A stretch of 64,000 nucleotides of DNA from Talinum fruticosum (GCA_021018815.1 JAITYX010000083.1:992001-1056000), one strand, 5' to 3'; counted from the first letter of the stretch, positions 12,337 through 23,102 are shown. Numbers and translations are program-made. Notes: generated by a model not told the origin, from the sequence alone.

Positions 12337-14054
12337 AAAAAAATATTAAACCTACAAAACTCACTTTCTATTTCACCGTTCTCCAACCATCTCGTAATAT
12401 ATGGCGAAAAGTAAATACTCGAAAACATATAAGATATTTTGCTTTATCCCCTCTCTGATCTATCGGTTGTTCAAACGTCACTTCTTTTTAGTTTTTACAG
12501 CCTCAGTGGAATTTACATTTGTTTCAACTAGCCACCATTATTATTTAATTATCAGACAATCATTATATATTATATAGTTTTTTAATACACACATCAATTT
12601 TTTAAAAAATCCCTCTCTTTTTCTTATTACAATAAGTATTTCTTCCTGAAATTCTGTTCATTTTAGTTGTTAAAAACTTTTTGTTAGCCGTTATGAACTG
12701 TTACGATTAGCTAGTTGTTACAAGTTGTTAAGAGTTGTTACGAGATGTTACAAGTGGTTACAATTAGTCGAAACTAGTTGTTACGATTTATTATGAATTG
12801 TTACGTGTTGTTATGGTTAGCATTTAGATATTTCGAGTTGTTAGCTATTATAAACGCCAAAATGAATATGTCCTGAATGGGAAATAGTCAATTAATATAA
12901 AGACAAAGCAAGTTTGATTTTAAATTATGTACTCGCATTATTTGTAAGTTTAACTAATTCTCGTTCCTAAATTTCTCATATAAGAAATATTCTTTTATGT
13001 CACTCTTATATGATACAAAATATTCAAGTGCCCATAGTAACTTTTCCATTATATAAAACAAAATACGGTAGGTTATAAGAAGATAATGAATAATTAACGA
13101 CCACCGTTCTCAGACACGGTCCTCATTCGATAATTAGTTTTTGTCTCAGCATCACTCATATTATCAATCATTTACTATATTTTTGGTAATAGTTTTGGAA
13201 TACATTACCGGTTGAACTAACTGACATTGTAATCGGGTAAAACTAGACTAGACCAGACCAGATGGGTGAAGAAAGACAAATGAAGAGTAGGTGTAGTTAA
13301 TTCTATGAAACAGGGCCAAACTGGGAGTCTTTCTGTAAGGCTGGCTGGTCTCTGTCTCAGTGTAAATGGGCCCAGTGGCTTCCTAATGTTGTGATTTGTC
13401 CTTAGCAGCATTTTCAGAGATTACAAAAAGGTTACTGTTGGGGCTTCTTCAAATAGAAAAGGTATTTCTTGAAGACTGGGCCACTCACTATTGGGCTGAA
13501 AAGACTACCCCACAACAATGGAGTGGACAATTCTTTACGTCAGCCCAGTGAATCCAAGGAACATTGTGAAATTTAACCACAGGGGAAATTTTGGGGGAAA
13601 AAAAGACATGAAATAGGAGAAAATTTTGTTTAGTGGTAATTTCATTTTTCTTCCCCTTTATATTTTCATGTATGATAATTTAGATAAAATTCTTGTGAGA
13701 AACGCTGTCTTTGTCCTCACCTTTATTTTTTGAACAAAATCTTTCCGCACGTACTTTTTGGCGTTTTATCTTTGTTAATAAAAATGAACCATATCGGTCG
13801 ATAGTGAAATAGAGATATCAAAATATATGTGCAGGTTTTCTCCATCGATAAGATGATCTTGGTTCTTTTCCTTTGTCATTTTTAATGAGTAAATGAGTTG
13901 TGTCGATCGATAAGGATAGAGATATCACAATATACATACATATTTTTTAAATTGATTTTGTATGGACAATTATACATATTATTATTGTTTCCCAAATTCT
14001 TGTAAGAATCCCACATAATCAAAACTACTTACGACTCACGACTAAACACTAAAA

Positions 14055-14310
14055 CATGCATGAGGCCACCCGCAGATCGAAGGATCGACTTGGCTGTGAA
14101 AATACATAACTCCCTAATCAACAAAAACGTCCAAAATTGTTTCACGAGATCAAGTTTTAATTTAAATAGTGTCAAAAGTACCAACAAAAAGAATAATATT
14201 GGCCTCAAATCCAAGTTCCAATTTCATATATATGTTGGTCCTTCAACCAACTTTATGGACCATTATATTCCCCCTTACCTTATTGTTTTGAAATCGATAA
14301 ATACGGGTTA
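14055..14310 (+). promoter_or_regulatory. Conserved upstream block, DIR1-like unit A
   Basis: Similar to the blocks upstream of the other DIR1-like units: CACGAGATCAAGTTTTAA at about 14143, then AATAATATTGGCCTCAAATC and TTGGTCCTTCAACCAA near 14232-14255. The closest relative is the block of unit E (26755-27020), which shares the words GCCGCAGATCGA-like, CGAGAT.AAGTTTTAA and ATTATATTCCCCC. It lies about 0.8 kb before the start codon of the broken copy A. Confidence 0.65.
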
Positions 14311-14490
14311 TATTTTTGTTAAGTCCCTATTTTAGGAGAATTCAATATGGCTTTTAGTGGCCCAAAGAGAAAGGGGAGCCTATCCCAAGAGTCTAATTGC
14401 CCGCTTTGCTCATCTCCACATAAGGAGAAGCATCGCATAGCCTCCACAAAAGAAAGTAACCTCAATGCCACTTGAGCTAAGTACTCGTTG

Positions 14491-14494
<4 letters not shown>

Positions 14495-14541
<47 letters not shown>
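14495..14541. repeat. (AT)n microsatellite
   Basis: About 23 AT units between the conserved upstream block and the unit A gene remnant. Confidence 0.95.
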
Positions 14542-14543
<2 letters not shown>

Positions 14544-14919
14544 CTCACGGATATACGTACATAATTAATCTTTTGGGGGTGAATTAAAAAAATAAATTAA
14601 AGACAATGCACAAAAATGGTATATATTTTTTAAAATTTGATTATTAGTTGAATTAATTGACACTTGTTATCATATGCATATTTTATGTCTTGTGGAAGTA
14701 TCTTATTTATAAAGATAAAATCGTAAAAATTTTACATGTTTTTTCGTTCTACATGAAATTAATTTTTGTATTACTTTTATAGTTGTAGACTTACAATTTA
14801 TATGAATAGGAAGAGCTTATAGAAGCCAAGAAAACAAGCTCATTGAGGAGATCAAACCTACAACTTGTATTGAGAGACACAAAGGGAGAGATATATAGAG
14901 AGAAAGTTATTAAGAAGAG

Positions 14920-15104
14920 ATGGCGAGTGGCGGAAAGTGGTGGTTATGGTGGAAGTTTGGGCGGCGATGACCACAAATGGTCTGAGCATCTGCAACATAC
15001 AGAAGAAGGGCTTGCAGGTCTGCCTGCCCACGGTGGACCTTGACTACCTGACCACCCCGAGCCCAGAGTGCTGCCGCTGTAAGAAAGGCCTTGCAGGGAA
15101 ATAA
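14920..15104 (+). pseudogene. DIR1-like lipid-transfer protein copy A, broken and truncated
   Basis: The ATG and leader look like those of unit E, and the segment aligns with its first half: a signal-peptide-like region, TTNGLSICNIQKKGLQVC, then a Cys-Cys pair. Two defects are visible. A G is missing near 14936 (AAGTGG where relatives have AAGGTGG), which shifts the frame inside the signal peptide. After the Cys-Cys pair the sequence diverges (CRCKKGLAGK) and stops at 15104, so the CXC motif and the last two cysteines are absent. The missing base is not in a long homopolymer, and the lost 3' half cannot be a base-calling error, so this is a true pseudogene or fragment. Confidence 0.7.
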
Positions 15105-15124
15105 AAGCAAAAAGAACTAATAAA

Positions 15125-15370
15125 ATGGAGTAAGAAAGGATTTAGGCTTCATTCTGTCATGCTCCCTTTCCAAGGTTTCTGAAAACTCTACTTGTTGAAG
15201 ATGAAGCCTACCAGAGCCTGTAGATCACTGATTAACCATCGAAAACCTTTTGTTTGCTGATAAAACGAAATTTCTAGGGTTTTAGATTAGAGATCTGAGA
15301 AAGGTAAATAAGCTCTGTGAAAGAGGTGAGAGAAACTGGAGTTATTCGTATTTGGAGGGAAGGAAATAGT
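15125..15370. other. Unexplained leader-like segment
   Basis: This segment directly follows truncated copy A and is less AT-rich than its surroundings. Read on the minus strand it looks like a plant 5' leader (AAACCCTAGAAATTTCG) followed by a short ATG frame that stops after four codons. I do not recognise a protein. It could be captured gene sequence that replaced the 3' half of copy A. Confidence 0.3.
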
Positions 15371-15603
15371 AAGAGTTTTTTCTTCTTTGTTTTTGCCCCT
15401 TTTAGGTCAACAAAAATCAATTAACAGTTATTTTAGTATTTTGTGACATTTTTAAATAAATTATAAAGTTCAAGGACATATTCGGCTAATCACTCCGTTG
15501 TTGGAAACAAACTTTTCACGGCACAAATGGATTTAGCAATAAGGAAGCCTTTACTTTATTGAACTTTTCATCGTAACGATGATATTAGCAATTTTCAAGT
15601 TAT

Positions 15604-15870
15604 CACTACTAAAGGAATCAATTTTAACCACGGTTTAAAACGATCTTTAACCGTGGTTATCGAGCATCGTCTATGTGACCGTCGTTGTAGGTGGACATCT
15701 TTAACTACGGTTCACAACCGTAGTAAAAAAGACATACGACGATGGTTCGGATGAAGAACCGCAATCATAAGTCATTTTATGACGCGGTTCTTAAAAAGAA
15801 CCATCGTTGTATGTCTAAACTCGGACCTATAATTATGGTTCTTCTTTAAGAACCGTAGTCATATGTTTGC
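15604..15870. mobile_element. CACTA-type transposon terminus (fragment)
   Basis: Begins CACTACTAAAGG, matching the CACTA-family end motif. It is followed by sub-terminal repeats in both orientations: TAACCACGGTT at 15625-15635 with its exact reverse complement at 15649-15659, and GACATACGACGATGGTTC at 15731-15748 with a one-mismatch reverse complement at 15798-15815. Several more ACGGTT/AACCGT words are present. No transposase and no opposite end (…AGTAGTG) was found, so it is a remnant or a non-autonomous end. Confidence 0.65.
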
Positions 15871-16576
15871 TTTTTTTAAAATAATTTTTCTTTTGTTTGC
15901 TTGCCCTCCGTACAGTATAATCATATACAACTTTACACATTCATAATACACAAACCAAAATTCAATATAGTCTTCACCGGAATATATACAAAACAACATA
16001 TTCATCACATTTGTATATATGTATATATAAAAGACAGTGTAATAATATATATACTTATGAAGTATACTATAACATTATTTTTGCATTATAGTCTGCCCCA
16101 TCTATGAAGATAAAATATTACCATAAAATTATAAAATTGCACATATTTTAGATACAACATTGTGCAAATTGTTGTAAGCAAACTTGACAATCAGGTCAGT
16201 TTCGTTTTGGTTTAGTTCAATTCACATCATGTTTGGGTCATTATAATTCGATTAAATTTCGTGTTGGATTGAGTTCGGAGTTCGAGTTCGGGTCGGGTAG
16301 AGTTCGGATCAACTTATATTTTGTTCAATAAGCTTATCTCGAAGAGATAAAACATTTTGACAAAACATATTTGGGTCAACTTGAGTTCTTTCGGGTTTGG
16401 GGTTCGGTTCGGGTCATTTTGATTTGACTTTTTATGTGTCGAATCGGGTTCGGGTTTTCGATTCAGATCGAATCACTTTTGCCACGTCTAATTATAAGAT
16501 TCCCATATGAGAACTAGGTGTTACAACTCACCGCAACTAAGGATAAAAAAACATGGGGTTAGCCGCACACTAAACA

Positions 16577-17099
16577 TTGATGGATCTATTAAATTTTTTA
16601 GTCAGAACCTTAAACGAGCAATGCATTACCACCCTGTTTCTAATTGAAACCATGGTACACGTCTTTAGTGCCAATACTATTATCCAAAAACTAGGTTTCA
16701 ATAAATATGAAATGATTCCCCGATTAACCACTCCGTGGTACCTGGGTGTTGTGGAATACAAATAATATTACAGTACATATTCTTGCTAATGGAGTCGTAC
16801 ATTTGTCTATTAAATGAAGTTTCGAATAGGGAAATCATTATCTCGTGTGCATATGAACCTGCACAAGAAAAAAATAAACAACCCTTTTGAAACAAATTGC
16901 ACTATTGAATAGCATTAGATCTCCTTTGTGCATTATTTGGGATTTCAAAGAATTGCTCACCCCAGAAGAGAAAATGGGAGTTACTCCTTTCATTATTGAG
17001 AAAACTCGTCAACTCGATCAATTTATTCACCAAATTGATGCTCAAAGTTTAATAACCCCGTTGGCCAAAGTTAGTTGGTTACAAGAATATTTAAATTGA
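16577..17099 (+). mobile_element. L1-type LINE ORF2 endonuclease remnant
   Basis: Broken frames resemble the N-terminal AP-like endonuclease of plant L1 LINEs. The first frame has LFLIETMV…ANTIIQKLGFNKYEM, the position of the catalytic Glu. After stops and a frame change, WDFKELLTPEEKMGVTPF follows, which corresponds to the family GDFNE(L)L motif, with the Gly and Asn of GDFN changed. No reverse transcriptase is present. The element is dead and 5' only. The first codons (MDLLNF) are also seen in the second duplication copy near 21794, so the insertion is older than the duplication. Confidence 0.7.
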
Positions 17100-17581
17100 A
17101 AATGACAACAAATTATATAATTTACCGGATTTAAAGGAAGTTCAAACTGCTGTCGTAAGTTAATTTCATAATTAGAGCTATCATTTATCTCACGAGTGTT
17201 ACTAATCGGTTAGTAAATCTTAGTCGGTGAAAATGTAGGTAATTAAAACTACTCCTTGAGAGAAGGGTTACCTATATTACTTACACCTTTTACCCTTATG
17301 TCCGTATATGTATACATAAACTCAAGTTAGGTTTCATTCCAAAAACAACGGACACTAAATGAAATAACTTATAAACTCATAAACATACTCAACACACTTT
17401 TAATTATCTATATGAAATTTTAATTATAACCCGCTTTTCAAAATCCAACATATCCAAAAAATTTTGTGCAATGTTGTTTATTTTAAATTTTACCAAAATT
17501 TGATGACACTAATTAATTTTATTAGTGTTCATATTAAAATTAAAATAGTTTTTATACAAAATAATTTTTACAGTCAACGGA

Positions 17582-17880
17582 TCGATGCTGTGGACACTGT
17601 TCGTGTCCACAAAACGACATGCAAAATCTTTCAGGAGATCAAACTTAAAAATGACACCCAAATTATAAAATAATCCCTAAACATATCTAAACAAAAATAA
17701 TAATGTCAGCCCCAAATATAAAATTGAATTTTATATACTGGTCGTTGGACTAGCTCTATATATGCACTATATTATATATACTCGCGATTCGCACGATTGA
17801 ACTTATAATATACCAAAAATTTTATCAACACATGCATGCATGTCACTCCAATTTTCACTCACTGCGAGTCGTCATTGACC
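17582..17880 (+). promoter_or_regulatory. Conserved upstream block, DIR1-like unit B
   Basis: Contains GCTGTGGACACTG, GACATGCAAAATCTTTCAGG followed by AGATCAAACTTAAAA, AATAATGTCAGCCCCAAAT, TTTATATACTGGTCGTTGG and CACTATATTATATATACTCG. The same words in the same order are found about 0.7-0.9 kb upstream of units C and D. The conservation stands out because the DNA between blocks and genes is much less similar. Confidence 0.7.
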
Positions 17881-18214
17881 AACTTTTCTGAGCAACAAAA
17901 TATTTGAAAATTAAATATGATATGCATGCGTTTTGAGTACGTAAAGATTAAAAAAATATGTTTATTCGATATAATTTACGCACCCTTGATTTTGAATAAA
18001 TGATAAAAAATTTCTTCATTAATTATCACCGACCAGCTCTATCTATCTGGTTACGGAGTTAAAAAATTTATTTAATGATAACATTTTTTAATATTTTTAA
18101 TTTTTTATCAGTGATTTTTATAATAATGTTTGTAAATTTTAAAATTTTTTACTCATAAATTTTAACAATATTTTAGTCAATGGCGTCCCCAGGCATAAGG
18201 TAGATCCCCCATTC

Positions 18215-18222
18215 TATATATA
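18215..18222 (+). promoter_or_regulatory. TATA box, DIR1-like gene B
   Basis: TATATATA lies 77 bases before the ATG at 18299. The following words GGGCTAGATCTCAGAACCCC and CCCATTGA are matched in units C and D, which supports a shared transcription start. Confidence 0.7.
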
Positions 18223-18298
18223 GGGGCTAGATCTCAGAACCCCAACCCATTGAGGAGATCAAATTAAGACTAAAAAGAGTTGCACATATAGAGAGATA

Positions 18299-18667
18299 AT
18301 GGAAGGTGGGAAGGTGGTGGTGTTGTTTGTGGTGTTGATGATGGCGGCCGCGACAACCACGAATGGGGTGAGCATCTGCGGCATACAGGAGGAGGACTTG
18401 CATGCCTGTACCGGGACCGCCACCGAGAACCCAAACCCAACCGAGCCGTGCTGCGCGATGGTAAAGGGTCTGGCTCCAAATCAGGTTAAGTGCCTCCGTG
18501 ATTACAGTAGCAACGAGCCTTCTATTCTGATGCTCCGGCTTGGCGGCGAACCCACCCCTTTCTTTGAATGCATGAAGTTGTGCTTGCAAGGGGGCGGTAT
18601 TTTTGAATGCCTCAATTTATGTCTTTTTCGTGTGTCTTTAAGTCATAAGTTACTCAAGTGTATGTAA
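18299..18667 (+). CDS. DIR1-like lipid-transfer protein B, divergent cysteine pattern
   Basis: A 122-residue secreted protein related to DIR1-type non-specific lipid-transfer proteins, which carry lipids in the apoplast and act in systemic resistance in known cases. Residues 1-23 form a signal peptide ending TTTNG. The mature part starts VSICGIQEEDLHAC (C-x9-C), then PCC, then AMVKGLAPNQVKCLRDY. The family CXC motif is therefore CLR here: the second Cys is Arg. The C-terminus has ECMKLC, eight residues, then ECLNLC, and a final Cys near the end, giving ten cysteines instead of eight. No intron. The start is the first ATG after the leader shared with the other units. Lipid binding is inferred from the family only, and the altered cysteines make it uncertain. 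Confidence 0.8.
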   Translation: MEGGKVVVLFVVLMMAAATTTNGVSICGIQEEDLHACTGTATENPNPTEPCCAMVKGLAPNQVKCLRDYSSNEPSILMLRLGGEPTPFFECMKLCLQGGGIFECLNLCLFRVSLSHKLLKCM

Positions 18668-20042
18668 TCTACCTCTTATGTACATCCTCGGGTTTATGTC
18701 GATTTTAATTTTAATTCACGTGTATTAGTCTACTCTAATGTTGTAAAATTTTTATTAAGTTGTTTCGAGTTTCGTGCTTTTAATTAATTTTAACCTCATG
18801 ATTCATCTATTTAGGTGTACTGATTGAATATTGATCCAGATCGTATGTTTGATCCGGTTAATATTTGTAATATGGTTGCAAATTAATTGAATAAAGCCTT
18901 ATTTTCTGTTGAAAAAAAGTTAAATTGTCATCATGTGCTTTTTTGTTTCATTGTGTTAGTCATCTATTCAACATAACTAATTAATTATATCTTTGAAAAT
19001 ATTTTGGGTGGCAGATTTTAATATTTTTTTTATATGATTACGACATTGAAAATATTAAGAAAACTAACACATACACAATCCTAATAAATATAGAGACAAA
19101 TTAAATGGACGAGTAATCGCTATTAGAATTTTAGAAATATGGTTTTTGGTAAATCCTAACGTAAATATAATTTAAATTATAGTTATTAATACTATATTAT
19201 AATTATCATATTTTATATAATTTTAGTAATTTTAATTTTATAACAGTTGAATTAATTGAATAATCCTTCAAAAAAAATGTAGGTAATAAAATATAACATG
19301 TGATTTGTTCGAAGAAAATTGACTAGTAAAAGAAAACATTAAAAGAATTGAATATTTACATGTGAGCTAGTTGCTCCACATGTTTAAGAAAAATATGATA
19401 ACAATCCATTTAATTTACAACCATTCTAAATATATACTATGAGCCTTTTTAAATTTACATATGGAACACACATAAATACAAATAGAAATAGAAATGGATA
19501 TAAACGAATATAAAAAAATTTGGTCCATGTGCCGTACAAGAAACGAGTGTTTGATCTCATGTGCTTGAAGTTAAAAAATCTGGTCCACCGGATGGGATCA
19601 AAGAAAATTTTAATTATCGACTCATTACGGATGACAGTTGAACAAACCTTTTCGAGTCCTTCGGAATAGATGACTAATTTTGAAGCACGGGATGTCTCGG
19701 ACAAGTAGAGACAACAAATTAAAGTCATAATTGTGACTTGCATATTGCATAATTTCATCCGGATGCATAAAAACAGGATACCAATTTTCCCTAAACCTAA
19801 TATCGCGTATGAAGGATCATCGATAGAAGCATTACACGATCCTCATAACGGATAAACAATGAATGTCTGTTAGGGATGAAATAACTTATATGATTACTCG
19901 GTGTAGTTGGGGATGTTACTAGTAACTTGTACGGTTGTAACTTTTAATATCATATTAATAAGTTATGTGTACGTTTATAATATCCACAATATGAACACTT
20001 CACATATGATCAGTTTGGTGGCCTGGTTCAAAAAATAATAAC

Positions 20043-20089
<47 letters not shown>

Positions 20090-20090
20090 C
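18668..20090. other. Gene-free interval between DIR1-like units B and C
   Basis: AT-rich, no coding frame supported. Near 19439-19510 a GAGCCTTTTTAAATTTACAT segment followed by ATAAATACAAATAGAAATAG-like words resembles the left part of the MITE-like element at 23754. An AAT microsatellite occupies 20036-20088. Confidence 0.6.
20036..20088. repeat. (AAT)n microsatellite
   Basis: About 17 AAT units just before the upstream block of unit C. Confidence 0.95.
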
Positions 20091-20345
20091 CTAAAATCTT
20101 TCAGGAGATCAAGCTACTGGCCGGTGGTGTTCGCATACAACGACGTACCCCTCACGATAAATGACATGCAAAATCTTTCAGGAGATCAAGCTTAAAAGGG
20201 ACATCCACATTATAAAATGATTCCTAAACAGTTCTTTAAAAAAATTATTATCGGCATCAAACACGAGATTGAATTTTATATGCTGGTCCTTGGACCAATG
20301 TTAAATATTTGAAAATATAAGATGCACATGGGTTTTTCGAGTAAA
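20091..20345 (+). promoter_or_regulatory. Conserved upstream block, DIR1-like unit C (core doubled)
   Basis: AAATCTTTCAGGAGATCAAG occurs twice, near 20095 and 20173. The second copy is preceded by GACATGC as in units B and D, and followed by ATTATAAAATGATTCC and by TGGTCCTTGGACCA, a clean palindrome with a two-base centre. It lies about 0.8 kb before the ATG of gene C. Confidence 0.65.
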
Positions 20346-20490
20346 GATTAAAAGATAATTTGCCAATAATGCCCTTAATAATTTGAATTTAAAAATGTAA
20401 TTTTTAATGTCCCTTCATTCTGTTAATAATTATTTAAAAGTTAAAAAATAAGGGTAGTTTGGTAAATTGTGTAAATTAGAAACTTCTATG

Positions 20491-20694
20491 AGCCTATTTG
20501 AAATATCTCGTCAAAATTAACCGTTATAATCAGTTATAGTTCAAATGGACAGAAATGAGATGAAATGAGATAAAACCATTAGTTATCATAACTGTTATGA
20601 ACTGAAATGAGGTGAAATAAACTTAAATAGACTGAAATTAGTTGAGATGATAGCTGCTATAAATATTTGTATAAATTTCATTTCGAATAAACCC
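20491..20694. mobile_element. MITE-like element between block and gene C
   Basis: Starts AGCCTATTTGAAATATC and ends ATTTCGAATAAACCC, which reversed reads GGGTTTATTCGAAAT. The interior repeats words such as GAAATGAGATGAAATGAG. No coding sequence. It belongs to the same loose family as 10480-10730 and 23754-24027. Confidence 0.45.
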
Positions 20695-20876
20695 AAAATT
20701 TAAAAATGAGACATTAATTTAGGACATGCTAATTAGAAACACTATATGATAATTTTTTAGAACGGAAGGAGTATCTATAATTATCTGGATCGAAAGATGG
20801 CTGGACTTATATTTTAAATCTTCCCACGACCTGACTTTCAAGATCTGCCCTAATTTTTAATTACCACGAGCCACTC

Positions 20877-20884
20877 TATATATA
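20877..20884 (+). promoter_or_regulatory. TATA box, DIR1-like gene C
   Basis: TATATATA, then GGGCTAGACCTAAGAACCC and CCCATTGACAAGAT, is aligned with the core promoter of units B and D, 92 bases before the ATG at 20969. Confidence 0.7.
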
Positions 20885-20968
20885 GGGCTAGACCTAAGAA
20901 CCCAAGAACCAACCCATTGACAAGATAAAACTTTCTAGTCTTGTTTGGAGAGCTACAAATCTAGAGAG

Positions 20969-21328
20969 ATGGCAGGTGGGAAGGTGCTGGTGGTGCTTAT
21001 GGCGGCGTTGATGGTGTTGGCAACCACGAATGGGCTCAGCATTTGCAATATAAAGGAGGAGGACATGCACGCCTGCGCCGAGTGGTCCTCCGCCGTGGAC
21101 ACCACCAACCCGAACCCGACCAACCCGTGCTCAACGTTGGTGAAGGGTCTGACTCCAAATCAGGTTGTGTGCCTCCGTGATTACAACAACAAGGAGCCCT
21201 CTTCCATGCTAATGATCCGACTTGCCGGGGTTCATACTGCTCGGGACGAGCGGCCTTACCTTGAATGCCTTGCGTATTGTCTAAAAGAGACCTTCAGTTT
21301 GTTCGAATGCCTTCACATATGTGGTTAG
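20969..21328 (+). CDS. DIR1-like lipid-transfer protein C, divergent cysteine pattern
   Basis: A 119-residue secreted protein, paralogue of B. The signal peptide ends ATTNG; the mature part starts LSICNIKEEDMHAC (C-x9-C). The usual Cys-Cys pair is CS (NPCSTLVKG), and the CXC motif is CLR (VVCLRDYNNKEP). A longer central loop (GVHTARDERPY) is followed by ECLAYC, nine residues, ECLHIC and Gly-stop, so the protein again has eight cysteines but in new places. An ATG 24 bases upstream (20945) is in frame, but I chose 20969 because MAGGKV aligns with MEGGKV of B and MGAGKV of E and gives a proper signal peptide. No intron. Confidence 0.8.
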   Translation: MAGGKVLVVLMAALMVLATTNGLSICNIKEEDMHACAEWSSAVDTTNPNPTNPCSTLVKGLTPNQVVCLRDYNNKEPSSMLMIRLAGVHTARDERPYLECLAYCLKETFSLFECLHICG

Positions 21329-21599
21329 AGATTGCCAACAGTTCGGCTCAAATCGGTCTATTTAATAATCTGATCAATTTTATGTATGTTGGTGCTTTAA
21401 ATGATTTAAATTTATTCAAATATAGCACATCGTATCGATTTGGGCCAACTAGCTTTTGGTCAAAATCAATTTAGTTTTGTCATCGAGATAAATTCTGATC
21501 AATGATTTTAGGTTGAATTTGCGTTCGTTTTATCATGTTTGGTGATTTCCACGTCATATATATTATAATAAATCAAAATTAATGTTATTGTATCATTTA
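21329..21599. other. 3' flank of DIR1-like gene C
   Basis: AT-rich, no coding sequence supported. Probably 3' UTR and spacer before the second segmental-duplication copy. Confidence 0.6.
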
Positions 21600-22244
21600 T
21601 ACATTGGGTCTTCAATCGATTATAGTCTTCCCATCTATGAAGACATAGCATCAATAATATTATAATAAAACTATACAAATTGCACATATTTTAGATGTAA
21701 CAGTGTGCAAGATCTTGCAAGATTACCACATCAACACTGCGTGTTACAACTCACCACAACTAAGTACGTAGTCACACACGAAAGAATGATCGATGGACCT
21801 ATTGAATTTTATATAATTAGACTGAGCACTGTATACGAATCCGTGAGGTTCCATCTCAATACCAATTGATAATAGGAAGAGCAACTCACATTCTTATTTA
21901 CATACTCAAAGCCATCTATTTTATTAACATATGGAACAATATCAACTTTCATATTCTTCATATACCTTAAACGAGTAACGAATATAAATTTAAATAAGGT
22001 TCCATCCAAAACTAATAAATAATTGGCACGTGGAGTAACTCAAAACTCAAAAACATGTTCGATCATTGTTTCATTTATTAATATAGAATTTTAATTATAG
22101 CCTATTATTCAAACTTCAATAGATCCAAAATTTTTTATGCAATATTATTTATTTTAATTTGATGATATTTAATTATTTTTTATTAGTGTTCAAATTAAAA
22201 TTTAGAAATATTTTTTGTACAAAATAAAACAATTTTTTCCCAGT

Positions 22245-22520
22245 CAACGGGTGCTGTGGACACTGGTCGTGTCCACATGCAACTACCCCGAGCAGAAAAT
22301 GACATGCAAAATCTTTCAGGAGATCAAATTTTAAAATGACATTCGCATTATAAAATTATTATCCCTAAACATATATAATTTATAAACAAAAATAATAATG
22401 TCAGGCTCATTTTATATACTGGTCGTTGGACTAACTCTATATATATGCACTATATTATATTTACTCGTGATTCGCGAGTGAACTTGTAGTATACCATAAA
22501 TCTTATCAACACAGGCATGT
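22245..22520 (+). promoter_or_regulatory. Conserved upstream block, DIR1-like unit D
   Basis: GTGCTGTGGACACTGG, GACATGCAAAATCTTTCAGG, AATAATGTCAGGCTC, TTTATATACTGGTCGTTGG and CACTATATTATATTTACTCG are nearly identical to the unit B block. The block is well kept although the gene it precedes is broken. Confidence 0.7.
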
Positions 22521-23102
22521 CACTCCAATTTTCGCTGACTCGTAATTGACTACCTTTTCTGAGAAACAAAATATTTGAAAATTAAATATGATATGCATGG
22601 GTTTTTGAAGACTCTCTCTATTTTAACATAAAAAAATATCAAAAAATATATAATTTATGATAAAATTTGTGTTAGAAAATCAAGTTATCCCAAAATTTTA
22701 TCAAAAATGAAGAAAATAAAGAGAGAAAAAAATAATTATAATAAGAACAAATATTAGAATTGTAAAGTAATAGATATTGTGAAACGAAAAAGTTAGTTAA
22801 AGTGACATGTATTTTAAAATGGAGGGTGTATAAGAAAATACAAAATTCATGACAATTTGTGTTAAAAAGACTATGTTGCTCAAAGATTTCGTTGGAAATG
22901 TAAAAAATTAATGAAAAAAAGAGAGAAAAAATAATTAATAAGGATAAAATTGATAATTAATCTTTAATACGTCATTAAAATTGTAAAGTGACAGATATTG
23001 TAAAATAAAAAAAATAGTTAAAATAATATATATTTTAAAATGAAGAGAGTATAATTTACGTGCCCTTTAAGTTTAAATAAACGATAAAAAATTTGCGTAC
23101 CC

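Larger units (their letters stand above)
10731..14054. other. Gene-free AT-rich interval
   Basis: No convincing gene on either strand. It contains a CT microsatellite at 11061-11088, a two-copy 40-base tandem repeat at 12257-12336, a degenerate GTTGTTAC-word region at 12660-12850 and a cluster of TGGGCC/GGCCCA-type words at about 13310-13550. The short frames here lack start context, splice logic and family resemblance. Confidence 0.6.
16080..18670 (+). repeat. Segmental duplication, copy 1 (carries DIR1-like gene B)
   Basis: This interval and 21600-23510 share, in the same order and orientation, a CATCTATGAAGA…TTGCACATATTTTAGAT segment, GTGTTACAACTCACC, the start of a LINE remnant, GATGCTGTGGACACTG-like words, a long promoter block and a DIR1-like gene. 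The spacing is about 4.7-5.2 kb. Copy 1 keeps more of the LINE remnant. Confidence 0.8.

Noticed and set aside
15128..15215. Possible microRNA hairpin: TAGGCTTCATTC and GATGAAGCCTA, resembling part of miR166
   Set aside because: Only about 11 paired bases with a loop of some 55, and the miR166-like string is on the wrong arm and only 11 bases long.
16240..16480. TTCGGGTTCGGGT-like words here, at 8990-9110 and at 24740-24950, considered as telomere-like or CRISPR-like repeats
   Set aside because: Irregular spacing and low identity; these look like common degenerate plant repeat DNA, and CRISPR arrays are not expected in a plant nucleus.
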